Assembly: GCA_016125495.1 (NCBI GenBank)
Contig: WGLQ01000009.1
Coordinates: forward strand, 124,001-188,000
Direction of reading: 5' to 3'
DNA: 64,000 bases
Source: Hyphomicrobiales bacterium
GTDB lineage: Bacteria; Pseudomonadota; Alphaproteobacteria; Rhizobiales; RI-29
Shown: positions 44,498-52,887 of the stretch, piece by piece
Numbering within the stretch: the stretch's first letter is position 1
Layout: every line of letters begins with the position of its first letter
Program-made: the position numbers and the translations under genes
The notes under the pieces: generated by a model
Told to the model about the DNA's origin: nothing
Database searches by the model: none
The model's input: only the letters and a program-made list of their open reading frames with translations

Positions 44498-45820
44498 TCA
44501 ATTCCCGTAGACGTACTGCGGCAGCCACAGCGCGATCTGCGGAAACGCCATGACGAGACAGAGACCGAATATCATGACCGCCACGAAGGGAAAGATCGAG
44601 CGGTAGATGTCGATGAGCGTGATCTCCGGCGGCGCCATGGCCCGCATCAGGAAGAGGTTGTAGCCGAATGGCGGTGTCATGTAGGCGATCTGACAGGTGA
44701 TCGTATAGAGCACGCCGTACCACACCAGATCGAAACCGAGCACCTTGACGAGCGGCACATAGAGCGGCGCGACGATGACCAGCATGGCGGTATCGTCGAG
44801 GAACGTACCCATCAGCAGATAGGAAAGCTGCATCAGGATCAGGATTTCCCACGGGCCCAGCCCGAGCTGGCCGATGAAGAAGCCCTCGATCGCCTTGACG
44901 GCCCCGAGCCCGTCGAAGACCGCCCCGAAGCACAGCGCCGCCATGATGATCCACATGAACATGCAGCTGATGCCGAGCGTCTTTCGCAGCGTCGTCTCCA
45001 TGACGGCCCACGTCAGGCGCCCCTTTGCGATCGCCGCGAGCGTGGCTGCGAGTGCCCCGACCGCCGAACTCTCGACGAGGCTCGTGAAGCCCATCACGAA
45101 CAGCCCCGTCATCGAAAAGAAAATCAGGAACGGCAGGATACCCGCGCGCAAGAGCGCCAGCTTCTCGCCGAGCGGCATGTTTCGCTCCTCGACCGGCAGC
45201 GCCGGCCCGAGGCTCGGCTGCAACCGGCAGCGAACGACGATGTAGATGATGAAGAGGCTCGCCATCATCAGCCCGGGAAACACCCCCGCCAGCCAGAGTT
45301 GGCCGACCGGCTGGCGGGCGATCATGCCATAGAGCACGAGCACCACGCTCGGCGGCACCAGGATCCCGAGCGATGAGCCCGCCTGTATCACCCCCGTCAC
45401 CATGATCTTGTCGTAGCCGCGCCTGAGGAGTTCGGGCAACGCGATGGTCGCGCCGATTGCCATACCCGCGACACTGAGCCCGTTCATCGCCGAGATCACC
45501 ACCATCAGCATGATGGTGCCGATCGCCAGCCCGCCATTCAGTGGCCCGAACCAGACGTGGAATGCCTTGTAGAGGTCGTCGGCGATGCGCGCCTCGGACA
45601 GCATGTAACCCATGTAGACGAACAGCGGCAGCGTCAGCAGCGGATACCACTTCATGAGCTTCATGGCCGACGAGAACGGCAGCTCGAACCCGCCCTTGCC
45701 CCAGAGGGCGAGCGCCGCGATGACCGCCACCGCTCCGATCGCCGCGAAAACCCGCTGGCCGGTCAGCAGCATCAGCATCATCGATGCGAACATCAACAGC
45801 GCGATGACCTCGTAGCTCAT
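44498..45820 (-). CDS. dctM: TRAP transporter large permease (DctM family)
   Basis: The product is 440 residues with about twelve membrane spans. DctM signatures include LPLFVYMGYMLSEARIADDLY, SAMNGLSVAGMAIGATIALPELLRRGYD, GVIQAGSSLGILVPPSVVLVLYG and the late DDTAMLVIVAPLYVPLVKVLGFD and CQIAYMTPPFGYNLF. It is the transport channel driven by a sodium or proton gradient. It overlaps dctQ by one base (TGATG). Confidence 0.95.
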   Translation of the reverse strand: MSYEVIALLMFASMMLMLLTGQRVFAAIGAVAVIAALALWGKGGFELPFSSAMKLMKWYPLLTLPLFVYMGYMLSEARIADDLYKAFHVWFGPLNGGLAIGTIMLMVVISAMNGLSVAGMAIGATIALPELLRRGYDKIMVTGVIQAGSSLGILVPPSVVLVLYGMIARQPVGQLWLAGVFPGLMMASLFIIYIVVRCRLQPSLGPALPVEERNMPLGEKLALLRAGILPFLIFFSMTGLFVMGFTSLVESSAVGALAATLAAIAKGRLTWAVMETTLRKTLGISCMFMWIIMAALCFGAVFDGLGAVKAIEGFFIGQLGLGPWEILILMQLSYLLMGTFLDDTAMLVIVAPLYVPLVKVLGFDLVWYGVLYTITCQIAYMTPPFGYNLFLMRAMAPPEITLIDIYRSIFPFVAVMIFGLCLVMAFPQIALWLPQYVYGN

Positions 45821-46359
45821 CAGAGCTCCTCTCCACGAAGCTTCGCAACGTCCTTGATGAGCGCCGAAATCGCTTGCAGCAGCATGAGGAAGATCGCGAA
45901 GGTCATCACCACCTTGATCGGCCACATGTAGGGCCTCCAGGCGGAATAGCTGCGCTCGCCGTACGCAATGGCGTACTGCGTGCTCGAGACGGCCCCGGCC
46001 AGAAGCCAGAAGAGATAGAAAATGAGGAACAGCACCGTGAATGCATCGACCCAGGCGCGCGTGCGGTCCGACCAGGCGCCATAGAGGAGATCCATGCGCA
46101 CGTGCTCGTTCTGCTGCATCGAGTAGGGGCCCCCGAGGAGAAAATAGGCGACCATCAGGAACTGCGCCACCTCGAGGGTCCACAGCGAGGGCGAGAACCA
46201 CGGCAACTTCGAGAGTGCGGAATAAAAGAGAACCGCCATCATCACGAAGATGAGATACATGGTCGCTCGTCCGACCAGGCGGTTGAAGCCATCGACGATC
46301 CGCACGTACCATCGCAAGAACGACGGCATCGCGCGTCTGCTGGCGCCCGCCTCGCTCAT
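45820..46359 (-). CDS. dctQ: TRAP transporter small permease (DctQ family)
   Basis: The product is 179 residues with four membrane spans (for example ATMYLIFVMMAVLFYSAL and AFTVLFLIFYLFWLLAGAV). LEVAQFLMVAYFLLGGPYSMQQNEHVRMDLLY matches the DctQ core. The start at 46359 overlaps the amidohydrolase stop (ATGA). Confidence 0.93.
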   Translation of the reverse strand: MSEAGASRRAMPSFLRWYVRIVDGFNRLVGRATMYLIFVMMAVLFYSALSKLPWFSPSLWTLEVAQFLMVAYFLLGGPYSMQQNEHVRMDLLYGAWSDRTRAWVDAFTVLFLIFYLFWLLAGAVSSTQYAIAYGERSYSAWRPYMWPIKVVMTFAIFLMLLQAISALIKDVAKLRGEEL

Positions 46360-47156
46360 GACGTGCCCCTCGCTCCGGCCCCCGCCGCACACCTCGACAG
46401 CGCCCTGGGCAATCGCGCCGCAAGGCACCGCGCGAGGTCGGCCTGCTGCGCGGCGGTTTCGACATGGTCGCTTCGGATTTCGATCATGACATTGTGTTGC
46501 CGGCGGGCAAGGCCGTGCTTGACGAGGGTGTGCGTCACGCCATCCGCCGGGCCATAGGGCTCATTGCGCCGAACCACCCAGTCGCAATGCTCACCATACC
46601 CCTCGAGCAGGGCATCGGCGAGCCGGCTGTCCGTATCGTGCAGGATGCCGAGATCGATATCGCGACGCCGCCCGGCATAGACGGGCGTGAACGTGTGGAT
46701 GGTCACCAATGCCGAACTGCGCCGTTCGGCGGCGCGCCGGTCGAGGCAGCGCGACACCGCATCGTGGAACGGCCGGTAGTAGCCGGCGATCCGCGCCGCG
46801 CGCGCGCGCGCATCGAGATTGGCATTGCCCGGCACGTCGTAAACCTCGCTGCGCGCGACGATCGCGCTCTCGGATTCGGGCGGGCGGTTGCAGTCGTAGA
46901 CGAGCCGCGAGACCGTGGCCGCGATCAGCGGGGCATCGAGGAACTCGCTGAGGAGACCGGCCACGGCAAGGGCGCCGGGGTCCCAGGCGATGTGGCTCGC
47001 CCTGGCGTGATCGTCGAGCCCGAGGCCGTCGAACTCAGGAGGAATGAAGTTCGAGGCGTGCTCGCAGATGACCACGAATGCACCGCGTCCGGCGGGATTG
47101 CGCACGTCGGCGACGCCGCCCTCCCCCGCCTCTGCGATCGCCCCGGGCTGGCCCAT
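46356..47156 (-). CDS. N-formylglutamate amidohydrolase family protein
   Basis: The product is 266 residues. Family motifs are FVVICEHASNFIPPEF, HIAWDPGALAVAGLL, RLVYDCNRPPES, VTIHTFTPVYAGRRRDIDLGIL and NVMIEIRSDH, with His and Glu residues that could bind a metal ion. Relatives cleave the N-formyl group of formylglutamate. In this operon it could instead hydrolyse a gamma-glutamyl or similar amide; that is inference. ATG 47156 follows an in-frame GTG (47159) directly. It is the first gene of the operon, divergent from the RpiR regulator. Confidence 0.87.
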   Translation of the reverse strand: MGQPGAIAEAGEGGVADVRNPAGRGAFVVICEHASNFIPPEFDGLGLDDHARASHIAWDPGALAVAGLLSEFLDAPLIAATVSRLVYDCNRPPESESAIVARSEVYDVPGNANLDARARAARIAGYYRPFHDAVSRCLDRRAAERRSSALVTIHTFTPVYAGRRRDIDLGILHDTDSRLADALLEGYGEHCDWVVRRNEPYGPADGVTHTLVKHGLARRQHNVMIEIRSDHVETAAQQADLARCLAARLPRALSRCAAGAGARGTS

Positions 47157-47285
47157 CACCCGCTACCCCCTGCGCCCTTGTAAATCCATCCTTTCACATG
47201 GCCCACGAGAGTCAATGGCTCGTCTGTACGATTTGTTTCATTTCCCGACGGCTTGTAGACTTTCCTTCGACAGCGCCCGCGCGCC

Positions 47286-48197
47286 ATGCCAGACTGGACG
47301 CCGATGGAGAGCACCGACAACGGCGACGGGCCGCGCACCGGGACGGTCGCCGAGCGCATCAGGGCGATGTTCGACAAGTTGACGCGTGCCGAGCGCCAGC
47401 TCGCCAACACCATGCTCGCCAACTACCCGGTGTCCGGTCTCGGCAGCATCACCGCGCTCGCCGAAGCCGCCGCCGTCTCGACGCCGACGGTCGCCCGCAT
47501 GGCCCGCAAGCTCGGCTTTGGCGGTTTTCCCGAATTGCAGGCGGCGCTCCGCGCCGAACTCGAGGCGACCATCTCGAACCCGATCTCCAAGCACGACCGC
47601 TGGGCCGAACACGCCCCCGACACCCATATCCTCAACCGCTTCGCCGACGCCGTCATGGACAACCTGCGCCAGACGCTGCGCCAATTGCGCACGGAGGATT
47701 TCGATGCCGCCGTGGCCCTGCTGACCGACCCCGTGCGCCGCCTCCACATCGTCGGCGGGCGCATCACCCGCCCCCTTGCCGAATACCTCTTCACCCACCT
47801 CCAGGTGGTGCGCGACGGCGTGGTCCTGGTGCCGACGAACGCCAGCTCCTGGCCGCACTACGTGCTCTCGATGCAGGAGGGCGACGTGCTGGCGATCTTC
47901 GACATCCGCCGCTACGAGCAGAACGCCCAGCGGCTCGCCGAACTGGCGCGTGGGCGCGGCCTCGAGATTGTCCTCTTCACCGACCAATGGGGCTCGCCGA
48001 TCGCCCGTCAGGCCCGTGTCGCCTTCAATGCCCGCATCGAGGCGCCGTCCGCCTGGGATTCGTCCGTCGTCACACTCTTCATCGTCGAAGCCCTGATCTC
48101 GGCCGCCCAGACCGCGACCTGGGGCGAGAGCCGCGAGCGCATGCGCGCCCTCGAGGAGCTGATCGACCAGACCCGGATGTTCCGCAAGTTCACCTGA
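47286..48197 (+). CDS. MurR/RpiR-type transcriptional regulator
   Basis: The product is 303 residues. An N-terminal HTH_6 domain (RAERQLANTMLANYPVSGLGSITALAEAAAVSTPTVARMARKLGF) is followed by a SIS domain (LHIVGGRITRPLAEYLFTHL and ending EALISAAQ). RpiR proteins bind phosphosugars or other metabolites through the SIS domain and usually repress the neighbouring operon. The 129-base intergenic region to the amidohydrolase gene contains repeated TTTCA/TTTC motifs that may be operator parts. The start could also be ATG 47304. Confidence 0.93.
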   Translation: MPDWTPMESTDNGDGPRTGTVAERIRAMFDKLTRAERQLANTMLANYPVSGLGSITALAEAAAVSTPTVARMARKLGFGGFPELQAALRAELEATISNPISKHDRWAEHAPDTHILNRFADAVMDNLRQTLRQLRTEDFDAAVALLTDPVRRLHIVGGRITRPLAEYLFTHLQVVRDGVVLVPTNASSWPHYVLSMQEGDVLAIFDIRRYEQNAQRLAELARGRGLEIVLFTDQWGSPIARQARVAFNARIEAPSAWDSSVVTLFIVEALISAAQTATWGESRERMRALEELIDQTRMFRKFT

Positions 48198-48229
48198 GGC
48201 CCGGCCCGAGGGCACCACGTGGCGACGGC

Positions 48230-48718
48230 TCAGCCCTCGCCGATGAGGCGCGCGAGTGGCTCGCCATGGATGGCGTGGGCAACGACCGCCTCGCTCATCG
48301 CCCCGAGGCCCGCATAGAAGGCCTGCGCCTCGCTGTTCCAGGCCTTCGAGACCCACCAGAGATAGACGAGGCCGCGTGCTTCGACCTCCCTGGCGACCGC
48401 GACGAGCAGCCGGCGGCCGGCGCCGCGACCGCGCGCCTCGTCACTGACGAAGAGGTCGCAGACATAGAGCCCGCGCGCGGCATGGGCGGCCTCGTAGGCG
48501 GACTGGAACGTGACATAGCCGACGAGGCGGCCGGCCTCCTCGGCAACGAGGCAATCGACGGCCCGCCCCGGCGAGATCATGTCGCGCAGAACCGCCTCGG
48601 TGGTCGCGTGCTCGGTCGGATCACCTTGATGGACGCAGAGCGCACGCACGAGACCGCCGAGCGCCTCGGCGTCGGCCGGCGTCGGGGGGCGGATGTGGGG
48701 GGTTGCATTCGAAAGCAT
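48230..48718 (-). CDS. GNAT-family N-acetyltransferase
   Basis: The product is 162 residues. It shows the GNAT order: IRPPTPADAEALGGLVRAL, LVAEEAGRLVGYVTFQ, GLYVCDLFVSDEARGRGAGRRLL (acetyl-CoA pyrophosphate loop) and WNSEAQAFYAGLGA. This layout resembles diamine/amino acid acetyltransferases. The substrate is not predictable. Confidence 0.88.
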   Translation of the reverse strand: MLSNATPHIRPPTPADAEALGGLVRALCVHQGDPTEHATTEAVLRDMISPGRAVDCLVAEEAGRLVGYVTFQSAYEAAHAARGLYVCDLFVSDEARGRGAGRRLLVAVAREVEARGLVYLWWVSKAWNSEAQAFYAGLGAMSEAVVAHAIHGEPLARLIGEG

Positions 48719-49024
48719 GTGTCAGCGCTTCGATCAGCCCAAATCATCAAAGTGTCGCAATGTTCCTCAAACCTGAGACATCGACAACGAATGATTCCCG
48801 ACGAGCCCAGGCCCACGGCAAGGTCCAACTTGTCCACACGATCGGCTCCAACGTCTCTCACCCGCAATTGCCGACATGCGCTTAAGCAGCTGCACCAAAC
48901 TTGACCAAAGGCCAAACGAAAGTCAAATTTGCTCGTCGCGGAGGAGCACGCATCAGAATGATTCGTTTTTGAGAACCGCCGATTTGCACAATCGGAACAA
49001 TCAACGCAAGCTGAGCATAAAAAA
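48719..49024. other. AT-rich gap before the TIR/NDT-like gene
   Basis: No gene is supported. Base composition falls sharply from the GC-rich norm of the window, and the drop continues through the next gene. AT-rich segments near 48955-48975 and 49015-49025 could serve as promoter elements. No clear Shine-Dalgarno sequence precedes the ATG at 49025. Confidence 0.45.
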
Positions 49025-50077
49025 ATGTCACCCTTTGCATTTGTGGTTATGCCATTTGACGAAGAATTCCGTGACCTGTATGAATTTGGAATAAAGGAAC
49101 CGCTAACGAAGCTTGACTATCGCGTCGCACGCAATGACGACCCTGCAAATTTTTCCGCCGATGATATGCTCGACCGCATCAAGAGGTCAATAATAAGCTC
49201 CGACATAATTGTCGCCGTTACAGACGGTGCCAATGCCAACGTAATGTGGGAAATTGGCTTTGCGATGGCACACCAGAAGCCATGCGCATTACTCACGAAA
49301 GACCCCCACTCAATTCCCTTCAATCTAAAGCATAGCGATCATATAATTTACACTAACGTTACGGACTTGGGCGGTAAGCTGTCCAAATGGGCAGCCAATT
49401 CGGCACGAGCGATTCGCGGAGAATCTGCAGCCGAGGATTTAGGAAAAACCATCACCCACCGCACGCAAGCAGGTGTGAGTCGGGGCACTGAATTCGACAG
49501 CGCCGCCCATCAAATTTCTACAAGACTCCTACATAAGTACGACATCAATTCCTCGGCGGAAGGTGGCGATTTATTTGAAGAAACGTTTACATTGCGAGTG
49601 GAATCTAAAAAGTTGCTGAAAAACATTCGGATCATTTCTGAGGCAGAGGTCGAAGAGTTCGTCGTGTCCAATGACGGCGATGGGGGAATATATCATGACC
49701 CCGCACCCAAGACGCACCAATTTCCTCTTCAAAAAATTCCGGATTTGAACCCTGGTGAACATATTGATATCGAACTCTTGGAGGCAATATCACACCTGCG
49801 GGCATCGCCTCATTTTGTGAGCGGATCTCAATCCAGCACAATGCCCGCCAAACCTCCCACTTCCACCTTAAAAACCTCCCCCAGAGAATCCGTGGATCTT
49901 TCTGCGGTTGGATACATCCAATTCAAAGCAAAGATAAGTCATGCAGAGGGCGCCCCATTTGAGATCGGCGTCCGCATTGCAAATAATCGTAGAGTCTATC
50001 CAGTATTAGAGCCGTACCATCTGTCAGGACCAGTTGAATTGGAGCTGACAAAAAATTGGAGGACGATGGGAGATTAA
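49025..50077 (+). CDS. Nucleoside-deoxyribosyltransferase/TIR-like domain protein, candidate defence effector
   Basis: The product is 350 residues. The N-terminal ~110 residues follow a Rossmann-like nucleotide-hydrolase pattern: FAFVVMPFDEEF (4-15), SADDMLDRIKRSI (45-57) and SDIIVAVTDGANANVMWEIG (59-78), with Glu76 in the usual catalytic place of NDT/TIR-type domains. The remaining 240 residues are unrecognised and look beta-rich. The gene is strikingly AT-rich with codon choice unlike its neighbours, which suggests recent transfer. Similar N-terminal domains occur in NAD-consuming anti-phage proteins; defence is inference. It ends 6 bases from the convergent reductase gene. Confidence 0.7.
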   Translation: MSPFAFVVMPFDEEFRDLYEFGIKEPLTKLDYRVARNDDPANFSADDMLDRIKRSIISSDIIVAVTDGANANVMWEIGFAMAHQKPCALLTKDPHSIPFNLKHSDHIIYTNVTDLGGKLSKWAANSARAIRGESAAEDLGKTITHRTQAGVSRGTEFDSAAHQISTRLLHKYDINSSAEGGDLFEETFTLRVESKKLLKNIRIISEAEVEEFVVSNDGDGGIYHDPAPKTHQFPLQKIPDLNPGEHIDIELLEAISHLRASPHFVSGSQSSTMPAKPPTSTLKTSPRESVDLSAVGYIQFKAKISHAEGAPFEIGVRIANNRRVYPVLEPYHLSGPVELELTKNWRTMGD

Positions 50078-50083
50078 GTTCCC

Positions 50084-51106
50084 TCAATCCACCGCGAGTT
50101 CGCTCGGATCGAGGGCATCCTCGGGATAGACCGGATAAACGCCCTGCGTGCGGCCGAGCTGCTTGGTGAGCGCCAGCACGATGTCGATCGCCGGCGTTTC
50201 GACCCCGACGAGACGGCCCATTTCCTGGACCACGCCCAAAAGCGCGTCGAGTTCGATGGCGCGACCTTTTTCGAGGTCCTGCAGCATGCTGGTGCGGTGC
50301 GCCCCGACCGCCGCCGCCCCGTTGATGCGCTTGGTGATGTCGACGCGGAAATGCACCCCGATCCGCCGCCCGATGCTCTCGGCCTCTTCCATCATCCGCC
50401 GCGCGACGCGCCGCGTTCCCGGGTCCGTCGCCATCACGTCGAGCGTCGCGCGCGTCAGCACCGAAATCGGGTTGAAACAGAGGTTGCCCCAGAGCTTCAG
50501 CCAGATGTCGTCGCGGATGTCGGGATAGAGGCGCGGGGAGAGTCCGCCGGCCTCGAATGCCGCGACCAGCGCCTCGACGCGCGGCGTCACCTCGCGGTTC
50601 GGCTCGCCGAAGCCGAAGCGGTCACCGTAGATGTGCTTGATGACACCCGGCTCGACGATCTCGGTCGCCGGATAGACCGTCGCCCCGATCGCGCGCTGCG
50701 GACCGATCGCATTCCACTGGCGGGCCTGCGGATCGACAGTCTGGAGCTGGAGGTTGGCGAACTGCCCCTCGAGCCCGTGGAAATACCACCAGGGGATGCC
50801 GTTCTGCATGGTGACGACGGCCGTCTCGGGCCCAAGCAGGGGCGCGAGCTTCTCCGCCGATTCCCAGGCCTGATGCGCCTTGAGGGCAACGATCACATAA
50901 TCCTGTGGCCCGAGTTCGGCCGGATCGCTCGCGGCCCTGAGGCGGGCCGTCCGCTCACCGTCCTTGAAACGCACCGTGAGCCCCTTGGCCTGCATCGCCG
51001 AAAGGTGCGGGCCGCGCGCGACGACCGAGACCTCCGCCCCGCTCCCTGCCAGCATGACCCCGACATAGCCGCCGATCGCCCCGGCGCCGTAGATGCAGAT
51101 TTTCAT
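50084..51106 (-). CDS. panE: 2-dehydropantoate 2-reductase family protein
   Basis: The product is 340 residues. The Rossmann loop IYGAGAIGGYVGVMLAGSG (4-22) is followed by VALKAHQAW, VVTMQNGIPWWYF and the C-terminal helical domain with KLWGNLCFNPISVLTRATLD and KRINGAAAVGAHRTSMLQDLEKGRAIELDALLG, typical of the PanE/ApbA family. It may make pantoate, or reduce another 2-keto acid, since paralogs are common. The start MKICIYG at 51106 has GGGGGAGA upstream. Confidence 0.88.
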   Translation of the reverse strand: MKICIYGAGAIGGYVGVMLAGSGAEVSVVARGPHLSAMQAKGLTVRFKDGERTARLRAASDPAELGPQDYVIVALKAHQAWESAEKLAPLLGPETAVVTMQNGIPWWYFHGLEGQFANLQLQTVDPQARQWNAIGPQRAIGATVYPATEIVEPGVIKHIYGDRFGFGEPNREVTPRVEALVAAFEAGGLSPRLYPDIRDDIWLKLWGNLCFNPISVLTRATLDVMATDPGTRRVARRMMEEAESIGRRIGVHFRVDITKRINGAAAVGAHRTSMLQDLEKGRAIELDALLGVVQEMGRLVGVETPAIDIVLALTKQLGRTQGVYPVYPEDALDPSELAVD

Positions 51107-51249
51107 GTCTCCCCCTTCGGGTTCGGCTTCGACGGCCACGGGGCGCGGGCCCACTCGAACCGCACCCGTCGGGCCGTGGCTAGTCGAAGGGGCTGGCGCT
51201 GACAACCATGCCAAGGGGTGGGATACCAGATGCCAGCCACGAGCCCGAC

Positions 51250-51546
51250 CTACTCGAAAAGGCGGTCTCCGCGCTCGGCGATCACCTGGCGGGCTTTGCG
51301 CAGGGTCGCGTTCGCCGCCTCCTCGCGCGAGGCAAAGAGGTCCGCACGGATCAACCGGTGCGTGCGCACCGCGCCGTCGACGGTCCGACTGATCTCGCCG
51401 CAGACGCGGTACTGCCCACCCTCCTTCTGCGGCATCGCCTTGATGTGGAAGCCCTCGTGCTCCAACTCGGCCGCGACCGCCTCGCCGCCGCCCCCGCCGG
51501 TGTCAGCGCCACCGCCCCCACCGAACAGTTTTTTCAGGAATGACAT
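51250..51546 (-). CDS. HlyU-family small protein
   Basis: The product is 98 residues. It starts MSFLKKLFGGGGG, then has a Gly-rich linker and the HlyU-type domain HEGFHIKAMPQKEGGQYRVCG, followed by THRLIRADLFASREEA and KARQVIAERGDRLF. HlyU was named as a virulence regulator in Vibrio, but alphaproteobacterial members are uncharacterised. A glycine tract separates the first helix from the domain. Confidence 0.82.
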   Translation of the reverse strand: MSFLKKLFGGGGGADTGGGGGEAVAAELEHEGFHIKAMPQKEGGQYRVCGEISRTVDGAVRTHRLIRADLFASREEAANATLRKARQVIAERGDRLFE

Positions 51547-51650
51547 GGCGTCTCCTTTCGCTCCGAAGCTACGGGGCCTTTCGGCACGCCGCCGCCCGCC
51601 CGGCCGCCCCCACTAGGCCCGCCGCCGCCCGGCACGTCAACCGCGCCCGC

Positions 51651-52670
51651 TCAGAATGCCACTTTGTCTCCGCCCTTGAGCTCCAGGATTTCGCGCGCCT
51701 CGTCGGGCGTTGCCACCTCGAGACCCAGCCCCTCGATGATGCCGCGCACCTTCGTCACCTGCTCGGCATTCGAGCGCGCGAGCTGACCGGCTCCGATCCA
51801 GAGCGAATCCTCGAGCCCCACCCGCACGTTGCCGCCCATCGAGGCGGACATGGCCGCGATCGTCATCTGGTTGCGCCCGGCCCCGAGCACGCTCCAGCGA
51901 TAGTCGCTGCCGAAGAGGCGGTCGGCCGTGCGCTTCATCATCATGACGTCTTCCGGGTGGCCGCCGATGCCGCCGAGGATGCCGAACACGGACTGGATGA
52001 AAAACGGCGGCTTGACGATGCCGCGCTCGGCGAAGTGCGCGAGCGTATAGAGATGGCCGATGTCGTAGCACTCGATCTCGAAGCGCGTGCCGTTCTCGGC
52101 GCAGGTCGTCAGGATGAATTCGATGTCGGCGAAGGTGTTGCGGAAGATGCGCTCGCGCGAGCCTTCGAGATACGGCCGCTCCCAGTCATGCTTGAATTCC
52201 GTGAAGCGGGCGAGCATCGGATAGAGACCGAAATTCATGGTCCCCATGTTGAGCGAGGCGACCTCCGGCTTGAAGAGGGCGGCCGGGCGCGCGCGCTCCT
52301 CGATGGTCATGGTCGCGGCCCCGCCCGTGGTGATGTTCACGACGCAGTTCGAGCGCTGCTTGATGACGCCGAGGAAGCGCCCGAAGGCCTCCGGCGTCTG
52401 GTCCGGGCGACCATCGACGGGGTTGCGGGCATGGAGGTGGACGATGGCCGCGCCCGCCTCGGCGGCGCCGACCGCGGCATCCGCGATCTCCTCGGCCGTG
52501 ACGGGCAGGTGCGGTGACATCGAGGGCGTGTGGATCGAGCCCGTCACCGCGCAGGTGATGATGACCTTGCGGGCCCCGCGCGGCTTGCCGCCCGCGCCGC
52601 CGCCCGCCGAGCCGCCGGCCGGTCCGCTGGCCGCACCTGCCGCGCCCGCCTTGCCATCACCTGCCGCCAT
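51651..52670 (-). CDS. BKACE-family beta-keto acid cleavage enzyme
   Basis: The product is 339 residues. The conserved core starts with KVIITCAVTGSIHTPSMSPHLPVT and includes AIVHLHARNPVDGRPDQ (zinc histidines), NMGTMNFGLY, FEIECYDIGHLYTLAHF and VRVGLEDSLWIGAGQLARSNAEQV. BKACE enzymes condense a beta-keto acid with acetyl-CoA and release acetoacetate. About 34 Ala/Gly-rich residues precede the core, which is unusual. The start at 52670 has GGGGAG upstream; ATG 52685 is also possible. Confidence 0.9.
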   Translation of the reverse strand: MAAGDGKAGAAGAASGPAGGSAGGGAGGKPRGARKVIITCAVTGSIHTPSMSPHLPVTAEEIADAAVGAAEAGAAIVHLHARNPVDGRPDQTPEAFGRFLGVIKQRSNCVVNITTGGAATMTIEERARPAALFKPEVASLNMGTMNFGLYPMLARFTEFKHDWERPYLEGSRERIFRNTFADIEFILTTCAENGTRFEIECYDIGHLYTLAHFAERGIVKPPFFIQSVFGILGGIGGHPEDVMMMKRTADRLFGSDYRWSVLGAGRNQMTIAAMSASMGGNVRVGLEDSLWIGAGQLARSNAEQVTKVRGIIEGLGLEVATPDEAREILELKGGDKVAF

Positions 52671-52747
52671 CTCACTGCTCCCCATGCTCTGCCTGCCGGC
52701 GCCACCGCCCGAGCCGCCACTATCGGCCGGAAGGTGGCCCGCGCCAA

Positions 52748-52862
52748 GGGGGGGGGGTGGGGCGAGGCGAGGCAAGGCGACGCCAGCGGCTCCCGGGAGG
52801 AGGCCGCACACGCGAGGCGGGGCGAGGCGAGGCGAGGCGGGGCGGGGCGCGGCGCCCCCCCC
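52748..52862. repeat. G-rich low-complexity patch with GGCGA-type pentamer repeats
   Basis: The patch begins with ten consecutive G, then two blocks built from GGCGA/GGGGCGAGGCGA units, the second with three GGGG runs, and ends in a C-run. It lies in the gap between the BKACE gene and a plus-strand membrane protein gene. G-quadruplex formation is possible on the plus strand. Slippage may vary the length. Confidence 0.8.
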
Positions 52863-52887
52863 TGGCTTACGATGTTTTCACGTCGAG

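Noticed and set aside
48719-50083. Insertion sequence or integrative element
   Set aside because: No transposase, integrase, terminal inverted repeats or tRNA target visible at the borders of the AT-rich segment.
52759-52850. CRISPR-like short repeats
   Set aside because: Units of about five bases without spacers; simple-sequence repeat, not a CRISPR array.
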